Source of the DNA: an uncultured Parabacteroides sp.
GTDB lineage: Bacteria; Bacteroidota; Bacteroidia; Bacteroidales; Tannerellaceae
Assembly: GCA_910577325.1 (NCBI GenBank)
Contig: CAJTMR010000009.1
Location: forward strand, 1-64,000
Direction: 5' to 3'
Length of the DNA stretch: 64,000 nt
In this document: piece after piece, positions 16,901-24,376 of the stretch
How the letters are laid out: the number at the start of each line of letters is the position of its first letter
How positions within the stretch are numbered: position 1 is the first letter of the stretch
Position numbers and translations under genes: made by a program
Notes under the pieces: model-generated
Database searches by the model: none
What the model saw: the letters and a program-made list of their open reading frames with translations, nothing else
Told to the model about the DNA's origin: nothing

Positions 16901-19879
16901 TGTGAACTTAAGGCGCGCCGTTATGGAGAGACGAGATATATGGTCAAGCATAACCAGAATATTTTCGCACTTCATATCGCAATGGATGGAATACGGAAAC
17001 TGTTGTCTGATTGCAAGATAGGTGTGGAGCGAGAACTTGATATGAATGAGCGTGAATACATTCAACGTCATCTAATGGATGAGGTCAATTATGATGGACT
17101 CTTGAAAACAGAGACTAAAAAACGCAGAAAGAAAGAAGAGACTATAATATATATGCCATGGAAGGATGAACACAGCAATCCTCCCAAAGGCTGCGTGACC
17201 AAGGCCGATACCTTTAAGAACGATATACAGAAAAGAGTTGCCGTGGGAATGTTTAACATCCTGCGATATGTACCAGGTGTGACCTTTCGTATAATAAAGA
17301 CGGAAGAGGATGTGCTGTATCATATTATGGTGAAGGATGAGCGTTGGAAGGATTTTGTCGATAATATGGAAACTGATTGTTTGGAATGGCTTCGCTTCAT
17401 CACAGAAAATACCGGAGCATTCTGTTGGGCAGAGAAGTTGCTGGAAATGAACTTTCATGATGATGGTGATAAGTTCGGATATTTCGACAAACTGCTTTCA
17501 GTTCTTGAAATACTCTCATATATAGAGCACACTCCATTGATGAATACAGGTATAGAGGTTCAAGCCACAGAGTTCACAGAATCTCCTATCGATGAAGGTA
17601 TTGACGAAAAGTCACCCATGCACGATTATCGAAGAGAATTTGATACACTTGAGAAAGTAAAGAAGGTCAGACTCACTGCAATGAATATATTCTCTATGCT
17701 TCCAAGTGAAAAGCAAAGCGAATATATTCGTAAATATTTTATGTGCAGAAACTATGAAGATTATTTGGCCTTGGTGGGCGACTATGCACCTGAAAATTCC
17801 AACATCCTTAACGAACTTACCGAAGAGGCTTTGAAGATGGAAGAAGATAGACTAAAGGGCAACCAAGAGCAGCTGAGCATATACAATCAGCCTCGAAACG
17901 TAAATGTGAATGTACTTGCCGGACCGGGGTCTGGTAAGACACATGTCCTTACACTGCGCTGTGCCAAACTTATCTACAAAGAACATGTAGTGCCGAGCCA
18001 TATTCTTGTCTTGGCATACAATCGTGCTGTGGTTGTTGAACTAAGGAATCGGCTGGACAGTTTGTTTACCAAACTGGGATTGAGTCGTATCGGGCATCTG
18101 TTGCACGTACATACATTTCATGCACTTGCAAAAATCTGCATGGGTGGAAAATTAGACAATCTCCCAACAGAGTTGTGGGAACAACATTTTCTTAATTTTG
18201 TAAGGAATGACGCTGCTGCGTTTCAAGCTATATTCCCCCAAATTGAGTATGTGTTGGTTGATGAGTTCCAAGATATTACGAATCCACGTCTAGAAACATT
18301 GTTTGCTATCCATAATTTGTTTCCAGATGCGAAATTCTTTACTATTGGTGATATAAACCAAAGTATCTATGGCTTTGATAGAGTTCCTAAAGACAATTGT
18401 GGACGACCTATAAGTTTAACTCCTGAACAGTATGCACAGGTATTGAATCCTCAACCCTATTATGATAGGCTGAATAACGCGTTGGCTCCTGTTCAGTTGG
18501 GTATGTTCACGAACTATAGATCATACCAAAAGATTTTGGATTGTGCTGCAATATTCATTCCAGAAGAGCGTAAGCATAATCTTCCAAAATCTTCTGCAGA
18601 ACTCATGAAACATGAGCCACAAGAGCCATATACAATATTCACAGATGCTAGCTCGGCAGGTTCATCATGGAATGAAGATCTGCCTTCATTTGTTGCCAAT
18701 GTATTGCAAAATAATGAAAAGGCTAAGATAAATGGTGAGGACTATAAAATCTTCAAGACCATTGCTGTCTTCTTTAGGACAAACAACGAAGTATATCAAG
18801 GTTATGCCTTGATAAGAAACACTCTGCCTGATGGTGTAAGAATCAGAATACAAGGTGCTAGTGTTTGTGAACTTTGGCGTGAAAGGGAAATTTATAGCCT
18901 GATAGATTTGCTGCAAAAATATCCTGCAATAGAATTAGAATCAGAAACAGGCGAACGTATGAAAATTTATCTCCAAAAGCTAATGACTGATCATCCTTGC
19001 TGGAGCCAGTTCTACATCGACATAGCCTACACTCTTGTGCTAAACTATCTTGAGTCTATTAGAACGGATGAAGATGTCCATACATATGGAGATCTTGCAT
19101 TGTATATTATGGATGTAGCAGGAAATGATGATGGCGGTCATGTGTATAAGATTTATGACAAGTTCAAGAATGAGCGTATACTTAAAGAAGATAAACTTAC
19201 TATCATTCTTACAACGATGCACAAGGTTAAAGGCCTTGAATTTGATGCGGTTATTATAACTCCATCATATATCGGGCTACCTTTGAAACTACGTCGTGTA
19301 TATCAACCGGGTCAAGCCATAGTAATTGATGATGCGGCAGATATAGAAGAAGAGCGAAGGCTGATGTTCGTTGCTTATACTCGTGCAAAGAAATATCTGC
19401 ATGTGTATAAGGGAGACCGAGAATGTGCCTTGGAGCAGAGTAACATTTATACCACAGATAATCAGTCTGAGGCTCTTATCTTTGAGAAAGAACCTGGTCT
19501 TGATAAGTATTATTTGTCGTATACAACGTCAGATGGCATGCAACAACCTGGTGGATGTGCAGAATACATAGAAAAAGAAGTTAAAATAGACGATCCTGTT
19601 AATATTGTACGTTATTTTAAAGACGGCAAATACTATCTATATCATAACAATCACTATATTGGCCGTTTGTCGGGTGGAAGTAGAATAGCCAAGATGGCCA
19701 GTAAAAATAATCTCGCATGTATTAATGGTTTTTTTGTTAGCGACATAAGTGTTTGGAGATTGGAAGACAGTGAAAAAGCAGATAAAAAAAGTGGTACAGA
19801 TTTTACTCGAAATTGGCAATCAAAAGCTCGTGGGAAAGGTTATGTACTTATTGTACAGATAGCAGGTATTGGACAATAA
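10925..19879 (+). CDS. giant S1-S1-CSD-DEDDh exonuclease-RecQ-UvrD multidomain helicase
   Basis: A single 2984-residue frame without interruption. Domains in order: two S1-like OB folds (about 82-155 and 160-230), a cold-shock-like domain (GFVKFFDTKKDFGFI, near 250), a long helical region (330-720), a DEDDh 3'-5' exonuclease (D749/E751, D799, H837, D842), a linker with no recognised domain (850-1400), a RecQ-like SF2 helicase (Walker A PTGGGKS with K1447; DEAHCISQWG at 1551-1560; EVGRAGRDKG), a helical region, and a UvrD/PcrA-like SF1A helicase (AGPGSGKT with K2338; DEFQD at 2446-2450; FVAYTRAKK near 2814), then a small C-terminal domain. All catalytic motifs are intact. No signal peptide or membrane segment. 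It follows the Xre gene by 7 nt and precedes the coiled-coil helicase gene by 11 nt. The combination of two opposite-class helicases, a nuclease and nucleic-acid-binding OB domains suggests processing of foreign or damaged DNA/RNA; the role is inference. Confidence 0.93.
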   Translation: MATITLQQYANLKNASIDDILIYASRKGLFFPKAPEHVIDDSDLSRLEPSKSSVNSSASPYEESNAFTFEKFLDQNYAEANKGKMFKAIASKVLNYGVYVQFDGHIGFIKLDGLAWGFHNDATRLIKEGDELDVVILEFKSNKIQLSRKQLLTDPLVENADKFPVGMVVEGTVVNTNKKLAYIDVGFGISADYKLTKEFKLTEGCKVSCVVTDINMSTHRMSVIVQEVTSQPTSTITVKKKTAPNAYEPIIGFVKFFDTKKDFGFILANNYGVSCNETEPNRIIGFYLTGSEWKSDSYPRDNEWVIFTPKSGRRGWSATDVKRISPDSHTLLKAFEYRGKFARIEGFDQKHDSYNINVINKVVSILAKDGVNQIIVNTLTDYIELSNADQRDAIIDELVSDKDTRNCLLNIVTSGIELSETEGTVSLRNKMISSVFEEDSYDTDVIVKLWNAGYDLADYFNELRYALNLWAESDSGKGCKFLDAIKLEGFQKLYLEEHLPLINDSLLLLLRKVFDEKNLPSTLKERILNARMTNSNLDLSDVQQLWTSGYDLSGYYDVVRTLIAKSLDGHRTELRTFLGTIKLEGLSVLYSSDTLGFSSNDFILFLRSVYGKKFAEYLAKAENLKDEYKVLCFLDIVDINLLNRISSWDAVAIWCNTLKPAQMLDFVKNYVAVANFENENFLEKLDAKLVVNAIKTAEETEQYQLLKVLPDDYARNLVIEEFVETKLYKQFVKEWWNTEKAEVPYVVFDLETDGETIKEFAFLKEDNMRSYESEDQLRSLGRALNRQDIVVGHNIKEWDLPILAKKGITTNQFVWDTLEIEILLNPCRYAYSLHTKHNAAEDTELTNELFWNQLYRLSKDKSLCDSLRDFLPAQINNILATLQQDIYAEYFKKTAKTSKQFFQELRSLDSEVEKKLKEIAKLGTVSNSDAERVLLIAPKSLWPRIAQYIPVQYPSDATEDYKEINREVLDEHSLNNKLWNCVLTRFCDICATPLFCNLAQYLRVENEGSSKITFTEDSLAEYLTKPKSNIDCIDIDSFSDKKIYDNKYARIFTIGAELQDRVHKCKEAKEWSFRELIDKECKLPMSMASSNIALLTDADKTKLGIVQSELTANVWAERQSNGNFAIYQNFQYQKYRNAFLTHFAPVMPELVPWKLKGQDVADSKLYMVKSQGTTSLDAPSFRVSPASTNRKAYWNYQMTLLAKIHEQNPLQPLIYIINDDKELGSVEEYARSCGYYVPATGSGFRKLEYIGTRSNGLVVITKEQFLAGIGNYRSDKAFCYVWDNMDIDRYLIMWDKLPFEGDYEDGAESDEDEKFKRTTARQCILAAWPIFEHYCALVMANHKDTNFYIIDPYFEDYSGLAKTCHARASVFTLWNNEEVYRESLEKAGLFFKDTRGIEEQLDSAYLKKVILDSWGYEDWREGQEPIVKHMLEKKGDCIISIPTGGGKSILFQGPALARAMTSNRLTLVVSPLRALIQDQVEELHAKGFVCNVDYLSGDRMQAETQQIYRRIQSGEIALLYITPERFRVRSFMDVLYQRLQMDRGLEYVVFDEAHCISQWGQDFRPDYRNAVQWCVDMKNSKNEFDIMVAMFSATVTTQVEQDFKSYFPDIVRLGQKPEEYNPIRKHISISFSVTKGKNKKDQGHDLTARVNAIKDYIEDNKIDFSKSCMLVFCRTHNECEDTAEALNELCKAAPEGSLLASCAEHISFFHAGLDSTQRSDIYRQFKNAEEDHVPEDERINILCATKAFGMGMDIPNVHYVVHYNPPAVLEDYLQEVGRAGRDKGMYEAAFPDRSQIPALCITSPDDFRHLKDLLVRSQMSWSDLTDCKDKILAFIRRFKTIEQVKLNPIVVPYNIWIKNEENGKFLDTTASRLAFHWLEHIGYVKLKYLDLAYFDMTISNREFPTQSQNSINLFGTSVGYGRRYQQTPSHEAAKLVFDYLKLHAEKLEENSLFPISEMRRSFKPYKLSFVKIMNAILDCMKCNLLTLNEQMRCELKARRYGETRYMVKHNQNIFALHIAMDGIRKLLSDCKIGVERELDMNEREYIQRHLMDEVNYDGLLKTETKKRRKKEETIIYMPWKDEHSNPPKGCVTKADTFKNDIQKRVAVGMFNILRYVPGVTFRIIKTEEDVLYHIMVKDERWKDFVDNMETDCLEWLRFITENTGAFCWAEKLLEMNFHDDGDKFGYFDKLLSVLEILSYIEHTPLMNTGIEVQATEFTESPIDEGIDEKSPMHDYRREFDTLEKVKKVRLTAMNIFSMLPSEKQSEYIRKYFMCRNYEDYLALVGDYAPENSNILNELTEEALKMEEDRLKGNQEQLSIYNQPRNVNVNVLAGPGSGKTHVLTLRCAKLIYKEHVVPSHILVLAYNRAVVVELRNRLDSLFTKLGLSRIGHLLHVHTFHALAKICMGGKLDNLPTELWEQHFLNFVRNDAAAFQAIFPQIEYVLVDEFQDITNPRLETLFAIHNLFPDAKFFTIGDINQSIYGFDRVPKDNCGRPISLTPEQYAQVLNPQPYYDRLNNALAPVQLGMFTNYRSYQKILDCAAIFIPEERKHNLPKSSAELMKHEPQEPYTIFTDASSAGSSWNEDLPSFVANVLQNNEKAKINGEDYKIFKTIAVFFRTNNEVYQGYALIRNTLPDGVRIRIQGASVCELWREREIYSLIDLLQKYPAIELESETGERMKIYLQKLMTDHPCWSQFYIDIAYTLVLNYLESIRTDEDVHTYGDLALYIMDVAGNDDGGHVYKIYDKFKNERILKEDKLTIILTTMHKVKGLEFDAVIITPSYIGLPLKLRRVYQPGQAIVIDDAADIEEERRLMFVAYTRAKKYLHVYKGDRECALEQSNIYTTDNQSEALIFEKEPGLDKYYLSYTTSDGMQQPGGCAEYIEKEVKIDDPVNIVRYFKDGKYYLYHNNHYIGRLSGGSRIAKMASKNNLACINGFFVSDISVWRLEDSEKADKKSGTDFTRNWQSKARGKGYVLIVQIAGIGQ

Positions 19880-19890
19880 AGCAATAAGTT

Positions 19891-20328
19891 ATGAATCAAA
19901 TAAAAGAAAGGCTACAGAAAGACTACAATCTTGCGGTTGTATTCTTTAATGACAAAGATTATGAATCTTTCTTCGTTCACATACGACCATCCATTGAACT
20001 TATCTGTAAGTTTATTATTTTGGATACAGTCGGTGATAACGAGGATGGACATGATGTCCTTGAAGGTAACCAAGTAATCATTGGGGGTAGAGGTGTTGAA
20101 TATAAAATCAAAATTGATAATAATTCCCGTAGACCTACAGGGAGTGCTTTGGCCATAGTGGCACAGAATGCACTTTTCTATAGCCATAAGGAGCTACAAG
20201 CCTCTTTTCTTGACAATGACAAAAAGAGAGTCAAGAAAGGCATTGAATCCTATCGTAATGTATTGTGCAGCTATATAGTGTTGCGAGCGAACTTGGAAGT
20301 CATACTGGTAGTTCAGGCTTGTCTTTAG
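19891..20328 (+). pseudogene. N-terminal part of a coiled-coil UvrD-like gene (frameshifted)
   Basis: The 145-codon frame begins MNQIKERLQKDYNLAVVFFNDKDYESFFVHIRPSIE (first residues of a helical domain weakly resembling DUF4145-type N-terminal domains). Its last about 20 codons, after ESYRNVLCS, do not look like protein, whereas the overlapping frame continues plausibly with YSVASELGSHTG. The sense is that one gene is split by a single-base change near 20265-20280. A real programmed -1 shift cannot be excluded, but no classical slippery heptamer is seen. It starts 11 nt after the giant gene. Confidence 0.6.
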
Positions 20329-21830
20329 AGAGCCAGGCGAACTTTTGCGCATCATTTTTTGAGGGTTATTTTGATTTTTTAAAGACAAATAGACTATTGT
20401 CAGCTGATAGCATAAACTTTCTTTTGGATTTGAATGGTTTTTTATCAAACAACTCTAACCATGAAGAAATGGAGAAAGTTAGATGCGAGTATGAGAAGGC
20501 TATTCAAGAAAGAGACCAAAAGCAAGAACAGATAGAACAACAGAATAAGCAGATTGCAGAGCAAAAGGCTGAGCTTGAAAAATTAGATGCTTCTGCAAAA
20601 ACGGAGAAGAATCGTACTGATAAATTGTCAGAGCAACTTGAGAATACCCTCAGTGAGTTAGAAGCACTAAAACAAAGAATAGCAGAGTCAGAATCAGACA
20701 CGACTTTTGATACCATCTCTGTACCAAAAGCCTCAAATGTTGTTGATGACGAAATAGAACATGATGCTGAAAAATCAATTGAAACCCCTATAACTCTGTC
20801 ACAAAGATTAAAGGGATGCAATACGAATTGGCCTGTAGAAGAGGAATCTTTGGATGATGACCAACTTGATCTTATTGACCATACAATCAATAGTTCAATG
20901 TTGGTGTCAGGATGCGCCGGTAGCGGCAAGTCAGGCATTGCGATGCACAAGGCTGCTCAAATAGCAGGTATGGGCTATTCGGTTATTCTGATCGCCCTTA
21001 CAAAGTCATTGACTGGCTTTATGGGAGTTGGCTACACCTCGCAATCATATAAATTCTATTATCACTATCAGTGGAAATGGTTGGGAATGCCATCTGCCGA
21101 CTATATCATAGTCGATGAAATTCAAGACTTTGAGCTTAAAGAAATTCGGGAGTTTATGAGTGCTGCCAAAAAGCATTTCCTATTCTTCGGTGACTCAGCT
21201 CAGTCCATCTATACTCGTTTTGGTAAAAAGACTCTCTCTATTGAGGCAATTTCAAAATTAACTGGACTTAAGGAACTGAAGTTATACAACAACTATCGAC
21301 TGCCAAAAAATGTTGCTCAAATAACTCAAAAATACGTTGGTGTTAATGTAATGCCATATCAAGAGAAAGTATATTTGAATAAGGAAAATGATTTTCCTCA
21401 TTTTATACATTATAATTCTTATGAAGACCAAATAGAGGCAATCGGAAAACTTATAGAGCAATATGATGGAAAATCAGTTGGGATCTTGCTCTACAGTAAT
21501 GAGTTAGTACTTAAAATGAGTGAAGCATTGACAAAACGTGGTCTCAATATAGAATACAAGTGTAAGACTGCTGCAGATGACAGACGAGGACAAGGCAATC
21601 TTCATTTTACCAATACTTTACCAAAGGTGTTGACATATCATAGTGCAAAAGGATTGCAATTTGATGTGGTAATAATTCCAAAATTTGAAGGTGCGATTAC
21701 AGAAGAACAGCGAAAATCACTCTATGTTGCCATGACACGTACAATGCATCATCTCTATGTCTTATATAGTACAGATAAACTTGCAGAACCACTAGATTTA
21801 GTTCCTGCCAATTATTATAAAAAAATTTAG
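20265..21830 (+). CDS. coiled-coil UvrD-like SF1 helicase/ATPase
   Basis: The frame opens at a GTG at 20265 and gives 521 residues; the real N-terminus is probably in the upstream overlapping frame. After a helical segment (SHTGSSGLSLESQANF...) comes a long charged coiled coil (about residues 65-150) and then a compact SF1 helicase core: Walker A GCAGSGKS (K222), DEIQD, a GDSAQSIY motif, LTYHSAKGLQFD and VAMTRTMHHLYVLYS. The 1B/2B insertions of full UvrD proteins are absent, as in the short UvrD-like ATPases of defence systems and signalling operons. Likely partner of the giant protein. An alternative internal start (MEEMEK region, about 20469) would leave only the coiled coil and helicase. 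Confidence 0.85.
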   Translation: MQLYSVASELGSHTGSSGLSLESQANFCASFFEGYFDFLKTNRLLSADSINFLLDLNGFLSNNSNHEEMEKVRCEYEKAIQERDQKQEQIEQQNKQIAEQKAELEKLDASAKTEKNRTDKLSEQLENTLSELEALKQRIAESESDTTFDTISVPKASNVVDDEIEHDAEKSIETPITLSQRLKGCNTNWPVEEESLDDDQLDLIDHTINSSMLVSGCAGSGKSGIAMHKAAQIAGMGYSVILIALTKSLTGFMGVGYTSQSYKFYYHYQWKWLGMPSADYIIVDEIQDFELKEIREFMSAAKKHFLFFGDSAQSIYTRFGKKTLSIEAISKLTGLKELKLYNNYRLPKNVAQITQKYVGVNVMPYQEKVYLNKENDFPHFIHYNSYEDQIEAIGKLIEQYDGKSVGILLYSNELVLKMSEALTKRGLNIEYKCKTAADDRRGQGNLHFTNTLPKVLTYHSAKGLQFDVVIIPKFEGAITEEQRKSLYVAMTRTMHHLYVLYSTDKLAEPLDLVPANYYKKI

Positions 21831-21900
21831 TGGTATATGCAATGATACGAGGACGAATAGTAGCAATTGTTTTACTGTATAGAACAAGAGCATCGGACAA

Positions 21901-22236
21901 AAACACGTAAGTCACATTGACCTCTTGCTCCTGCTTGCCTTCGGCAACAAGCGGCGTGCATTGGAAAAGCTGGCGACTACGACATAAGCAGTCATGGAGG
22001 AAGTGCGCAAGGCAGCGGAAGCCAAGAACATGGAAGCGTTGGATAACTGGGTACACCATCTAAGAAGCTCATGGATGCTGATAAAGGCGGAACAGCCGCT
22101 GAAAGTACTGTATGATGCCATCCATAAGGAGAGCGTATCGGATGAAGAATTGAATGCAGCCGTCGGTGCTGTATTGGCACAAGGCAAACTGATTGTAGAT
22201 TTGGCAAGGAAGGAGGCGGAACGATGGGACGGATAA
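21901..22236 (+). pseudogene. rteA: 3' remnant of an RteA-like sensor kinase
   Basis: The frame from 21901 reads HIDLLLLLAFGNKRRALEKLATTT, then a TAA stop at 21985, then AVMEEVRKAAEAKNMEALDNWVHHLRSSW and a normal C-terminus. This is the C-terminal phosphotransfer (Hpt-like) region of a CTnDOT-type RteA hybrid kinase, with a nonsense codon where Tyr would be expected and with the sensor and kinase parts lost. It overlaps the rteB start by 13 nt as in the intact operon. Assignment rests on fold and position. Confidence 0.7.
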
Positions 22237-23613
22237 TCGTGGTAGAGGACAATCCCGTATTTGCCGACTATGTATGCCGTCTGTTGGCAAGCAAAGACTT
22301 CCAAAGTGTCAGCACTTTCAACTGCAATGACGCACGGAAGCTGTTTGCCAAGATGCAGGAGGATGACATCGTGCTTGCCGATATGCGCCTGCCCGACGGT
22401 GATGGTATCGCCCTGCTGGCAGAACTGCGGAAACAAGTCAGGAACAATCCCTACATTGTCATGACCGAACATGGCGACATTCCCATCGCCGTCCGCTCGT
22501 TGAAACTGGGAGCGGAGGACTTCATTCCAAAGAACCTGTTGGAAATGAACCTGCCGCCCCTGCTTCGCAGCCTGCAAAAAAGGGCGGAACAGCAAGACGC
22601 GCCCATTCTTGAACGTACCAGCGAAGCGTTCAGAAAGATATACGACAAGATAAGGCTAGTTGCCCCCACGAACATGAGCGTCCTGATACTGGGCGAGAGC
22701 GGCACGGGCAAGGAACACATCGCCGAAAAGATACACGCAAGGAGCAAACGGACGGGAAAGCCTGTTGTGCCAGTTGACTGCGGCCTGCTGTCAAAGGAGC
22801 TTGCCGCATCCGAGCTGTTAGGGCACGAGAAAGGGGCGTTCATGGAAGCCGACAGCAAGAGACAGGGCGTTTGGGAAGATGCGGATGGCGGCACGTTGTT
22901 CCTCGACGAGATAGGCAACCTGCCATTGGAAGTACAACAGATGCTGCTCCGCGCGTTGGAAGCCAAGCGGTACAGACCCACGGGCGGCAACAAGGACAAG
23001 AAAGCCGACGTGCGCATCATTGCCGCCACCAACGAGGACTTGCAGACAGCCATTGCCGAAAAGCGTTTCCGGGCAGACCTCTACCAACGGTTGAAGGAAT
23101 ATACCATACAAATACCGCCATTGCGAGAGTGCCGCGAGGACATAATTCCATTGGCGGACTTCTTCCGGCAACTTGCCAACGAGGAATTTGAAAAGCAAGT
23201 GAAATGCTTTGACGCGGAAGCAAGGAAACAGATGCTCGCCTATACGTGGGGGTGGCAACGTGAGGGAACTGAAACGAGTTGTTCGCATGGCGGTGCTGCA
23301 TACCGAAGGTGGTACGGTTATAGCGGACAAATTAGAATTTGACGAAATGCCATTGGCAACCAATGCTTCATTGGCACTAAACGATATGGAGAAGAAACAA
23401 ATCATCCATGCCTTGGAACAGGCAAAAGGCAACCGCACGTTGGCGGCGGCATTGCTCGGCATCGGGCGTACCACGCTTTACAACAAGATAAGATTGTACG
23501 GCATAAAGTACAAGGAATGGGATAGGAACACCGCAGGTTTGAATAGGTTGCCCGACTTCGGAGGGGCAACCCGGCGGCAAGGTTTTCGGAGTAACCCGAA
23601 ACGTTTTGAGTAA
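22224..23613 (+). pseudogene. rteB: RteB-like sigma-54 response regulator, frameshifted
   Basis: The first frame (22224-23342) encodes a receiver domain (Asp53 in VLADMRLPDGDG) and a sigma-54 AAA+ domain (Walker A GESGTGKE at 157-164; LFLDEIGNLP). Near 23250, in a run of five G, the frame breaks; the other frame continues as GNVRELKRVVRMAVLHTEGG and a Fis-type HTH (KGNRTLAAALLGIGRTTLYNKIRLYGI). The GAFTGA loop that contacts sigma-54 reads GAFMEA (204-209). In CTnDOT, RteB activates rteC and excision/transfer; here it is presumably inactive. A sequencing error in the G run is possible. Confidence 0.8.
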
Positions 23614-23678
23614 CTCAAAACATACCTTGCTGCTGCCATTTTCGGCAGTAACCGAAAAGCCTTCGGGTAACCCGAAGG
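23584..23678. repeat. four tandem hairpins with GTAA centres in a two-copy direct repeat
   Basis: Four inverted repeats follow one another: 23584-23601 (TTCGG/CCGAA), 23603-23621 (19-bp near-perfect palindrome GTTTTGAGTAACTCAAAAC), 23639-23658 (TTTTCGG/CCGAAAA) and 23660-23678 (CCTTCGGGTAACCCGAAGG). Each has GTAA or AGTAA in the loop. Hairpin pairs are each followed by ACCTTGCTGCT (23624-23634 and 23680-23690), so the unit is a direct repeat of two hairpins. Located at the end of rteB. Confidence 0.75.
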
Positions 23679-23700
23679 ACACCTTGCTGCTTTCTCGTGA

Positions 23701-24376
23701 AAGCAACAATCCGCCAGCAAACGGATTGGAATTTGTGCTGTTATTCCGGCTTCCAAAGCATCGTTTCCCGATGCCTAAGCTGCCCAAAAGAAGAACCAGA
23801 ATAAAATTGATGTGCAAGTCTGAGCTATATTTGAGAATGCAGGGAATGAAAGTCGGATTTTCATCCGCCCGAAAAGCAGACAATAGCGTCAATTCGATGC
23901 CAATCTGTGCCAATTACAGCCAAATCTGCCTTAGACACCAATAAGGAAATGCAATTTTAGAAAAATGTATCTTCGCTTGTTTACAAACACAGAGAACCAA
24001 TGGTTTGCGAAAACGATGATGAACGGAAACGGCCAATCAAGAAAGCAATTCCATACAGATAGGAAACAACATAGTTTCAATGATGTGCTGGTTTACTGGC
24101 TTATTGTTGTGTTGTCGTACTGGTTTACAACAGCGAAACATCAAATAAAGGTTTCAGCAATGGGGTGCGGATTTAGATGGGTAAAGTTTGGATGATGTAA
24201 ATCGGTGGCACAATGTATTCGCCTATCAATGTGGCGATATACCAATGTCAAACGACTGATTGAAATAAAAACATCCTAAAGTTCTTTTTTTATCCAAGAA
24301 AAAGTGTACTTTTGCAAACATAATAATCTTGAATATGTGAAATATCAATGCAGCAATAAAAGTGAATACGTGAATT
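23701..24376. other. gene-free stretch between rteB and the ATPase gene
   Basis: About 680 nt without a convincing gene; the short frames here have no recognisable protein features. It contains a TTTACTGG/GGTTTAC repetitive stretch near 24090-24130. The right-hand end holds the promoter of the next operon. Confidence 0.5.
24307..24314 (+). promoter_or_regulatory. -7 box of the ATPase-TOTE operon
   Basis: TACTTTTG, a perfect TAnnTTTG match, lies 62 nt upstream of the ATPase ATG. A T-rich stretch at 24282-24290 is at the position of a -33 region, though it is not TTTG. Confidence 0.6.

Noticed and set aside
23606..23944. 112-codon frame after rteB
   Set aside because: It reads through the hairpin repeats and its protein repeats (HTLLLP, DTLLLS) are the translation of that DNA; no start signal or family.
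23965..24195. 76-codon frame before the ATPase gene
   Set aside because: No family or ribosome-binding context; hydrophobic stretch arises from TTTACTGG repeats.
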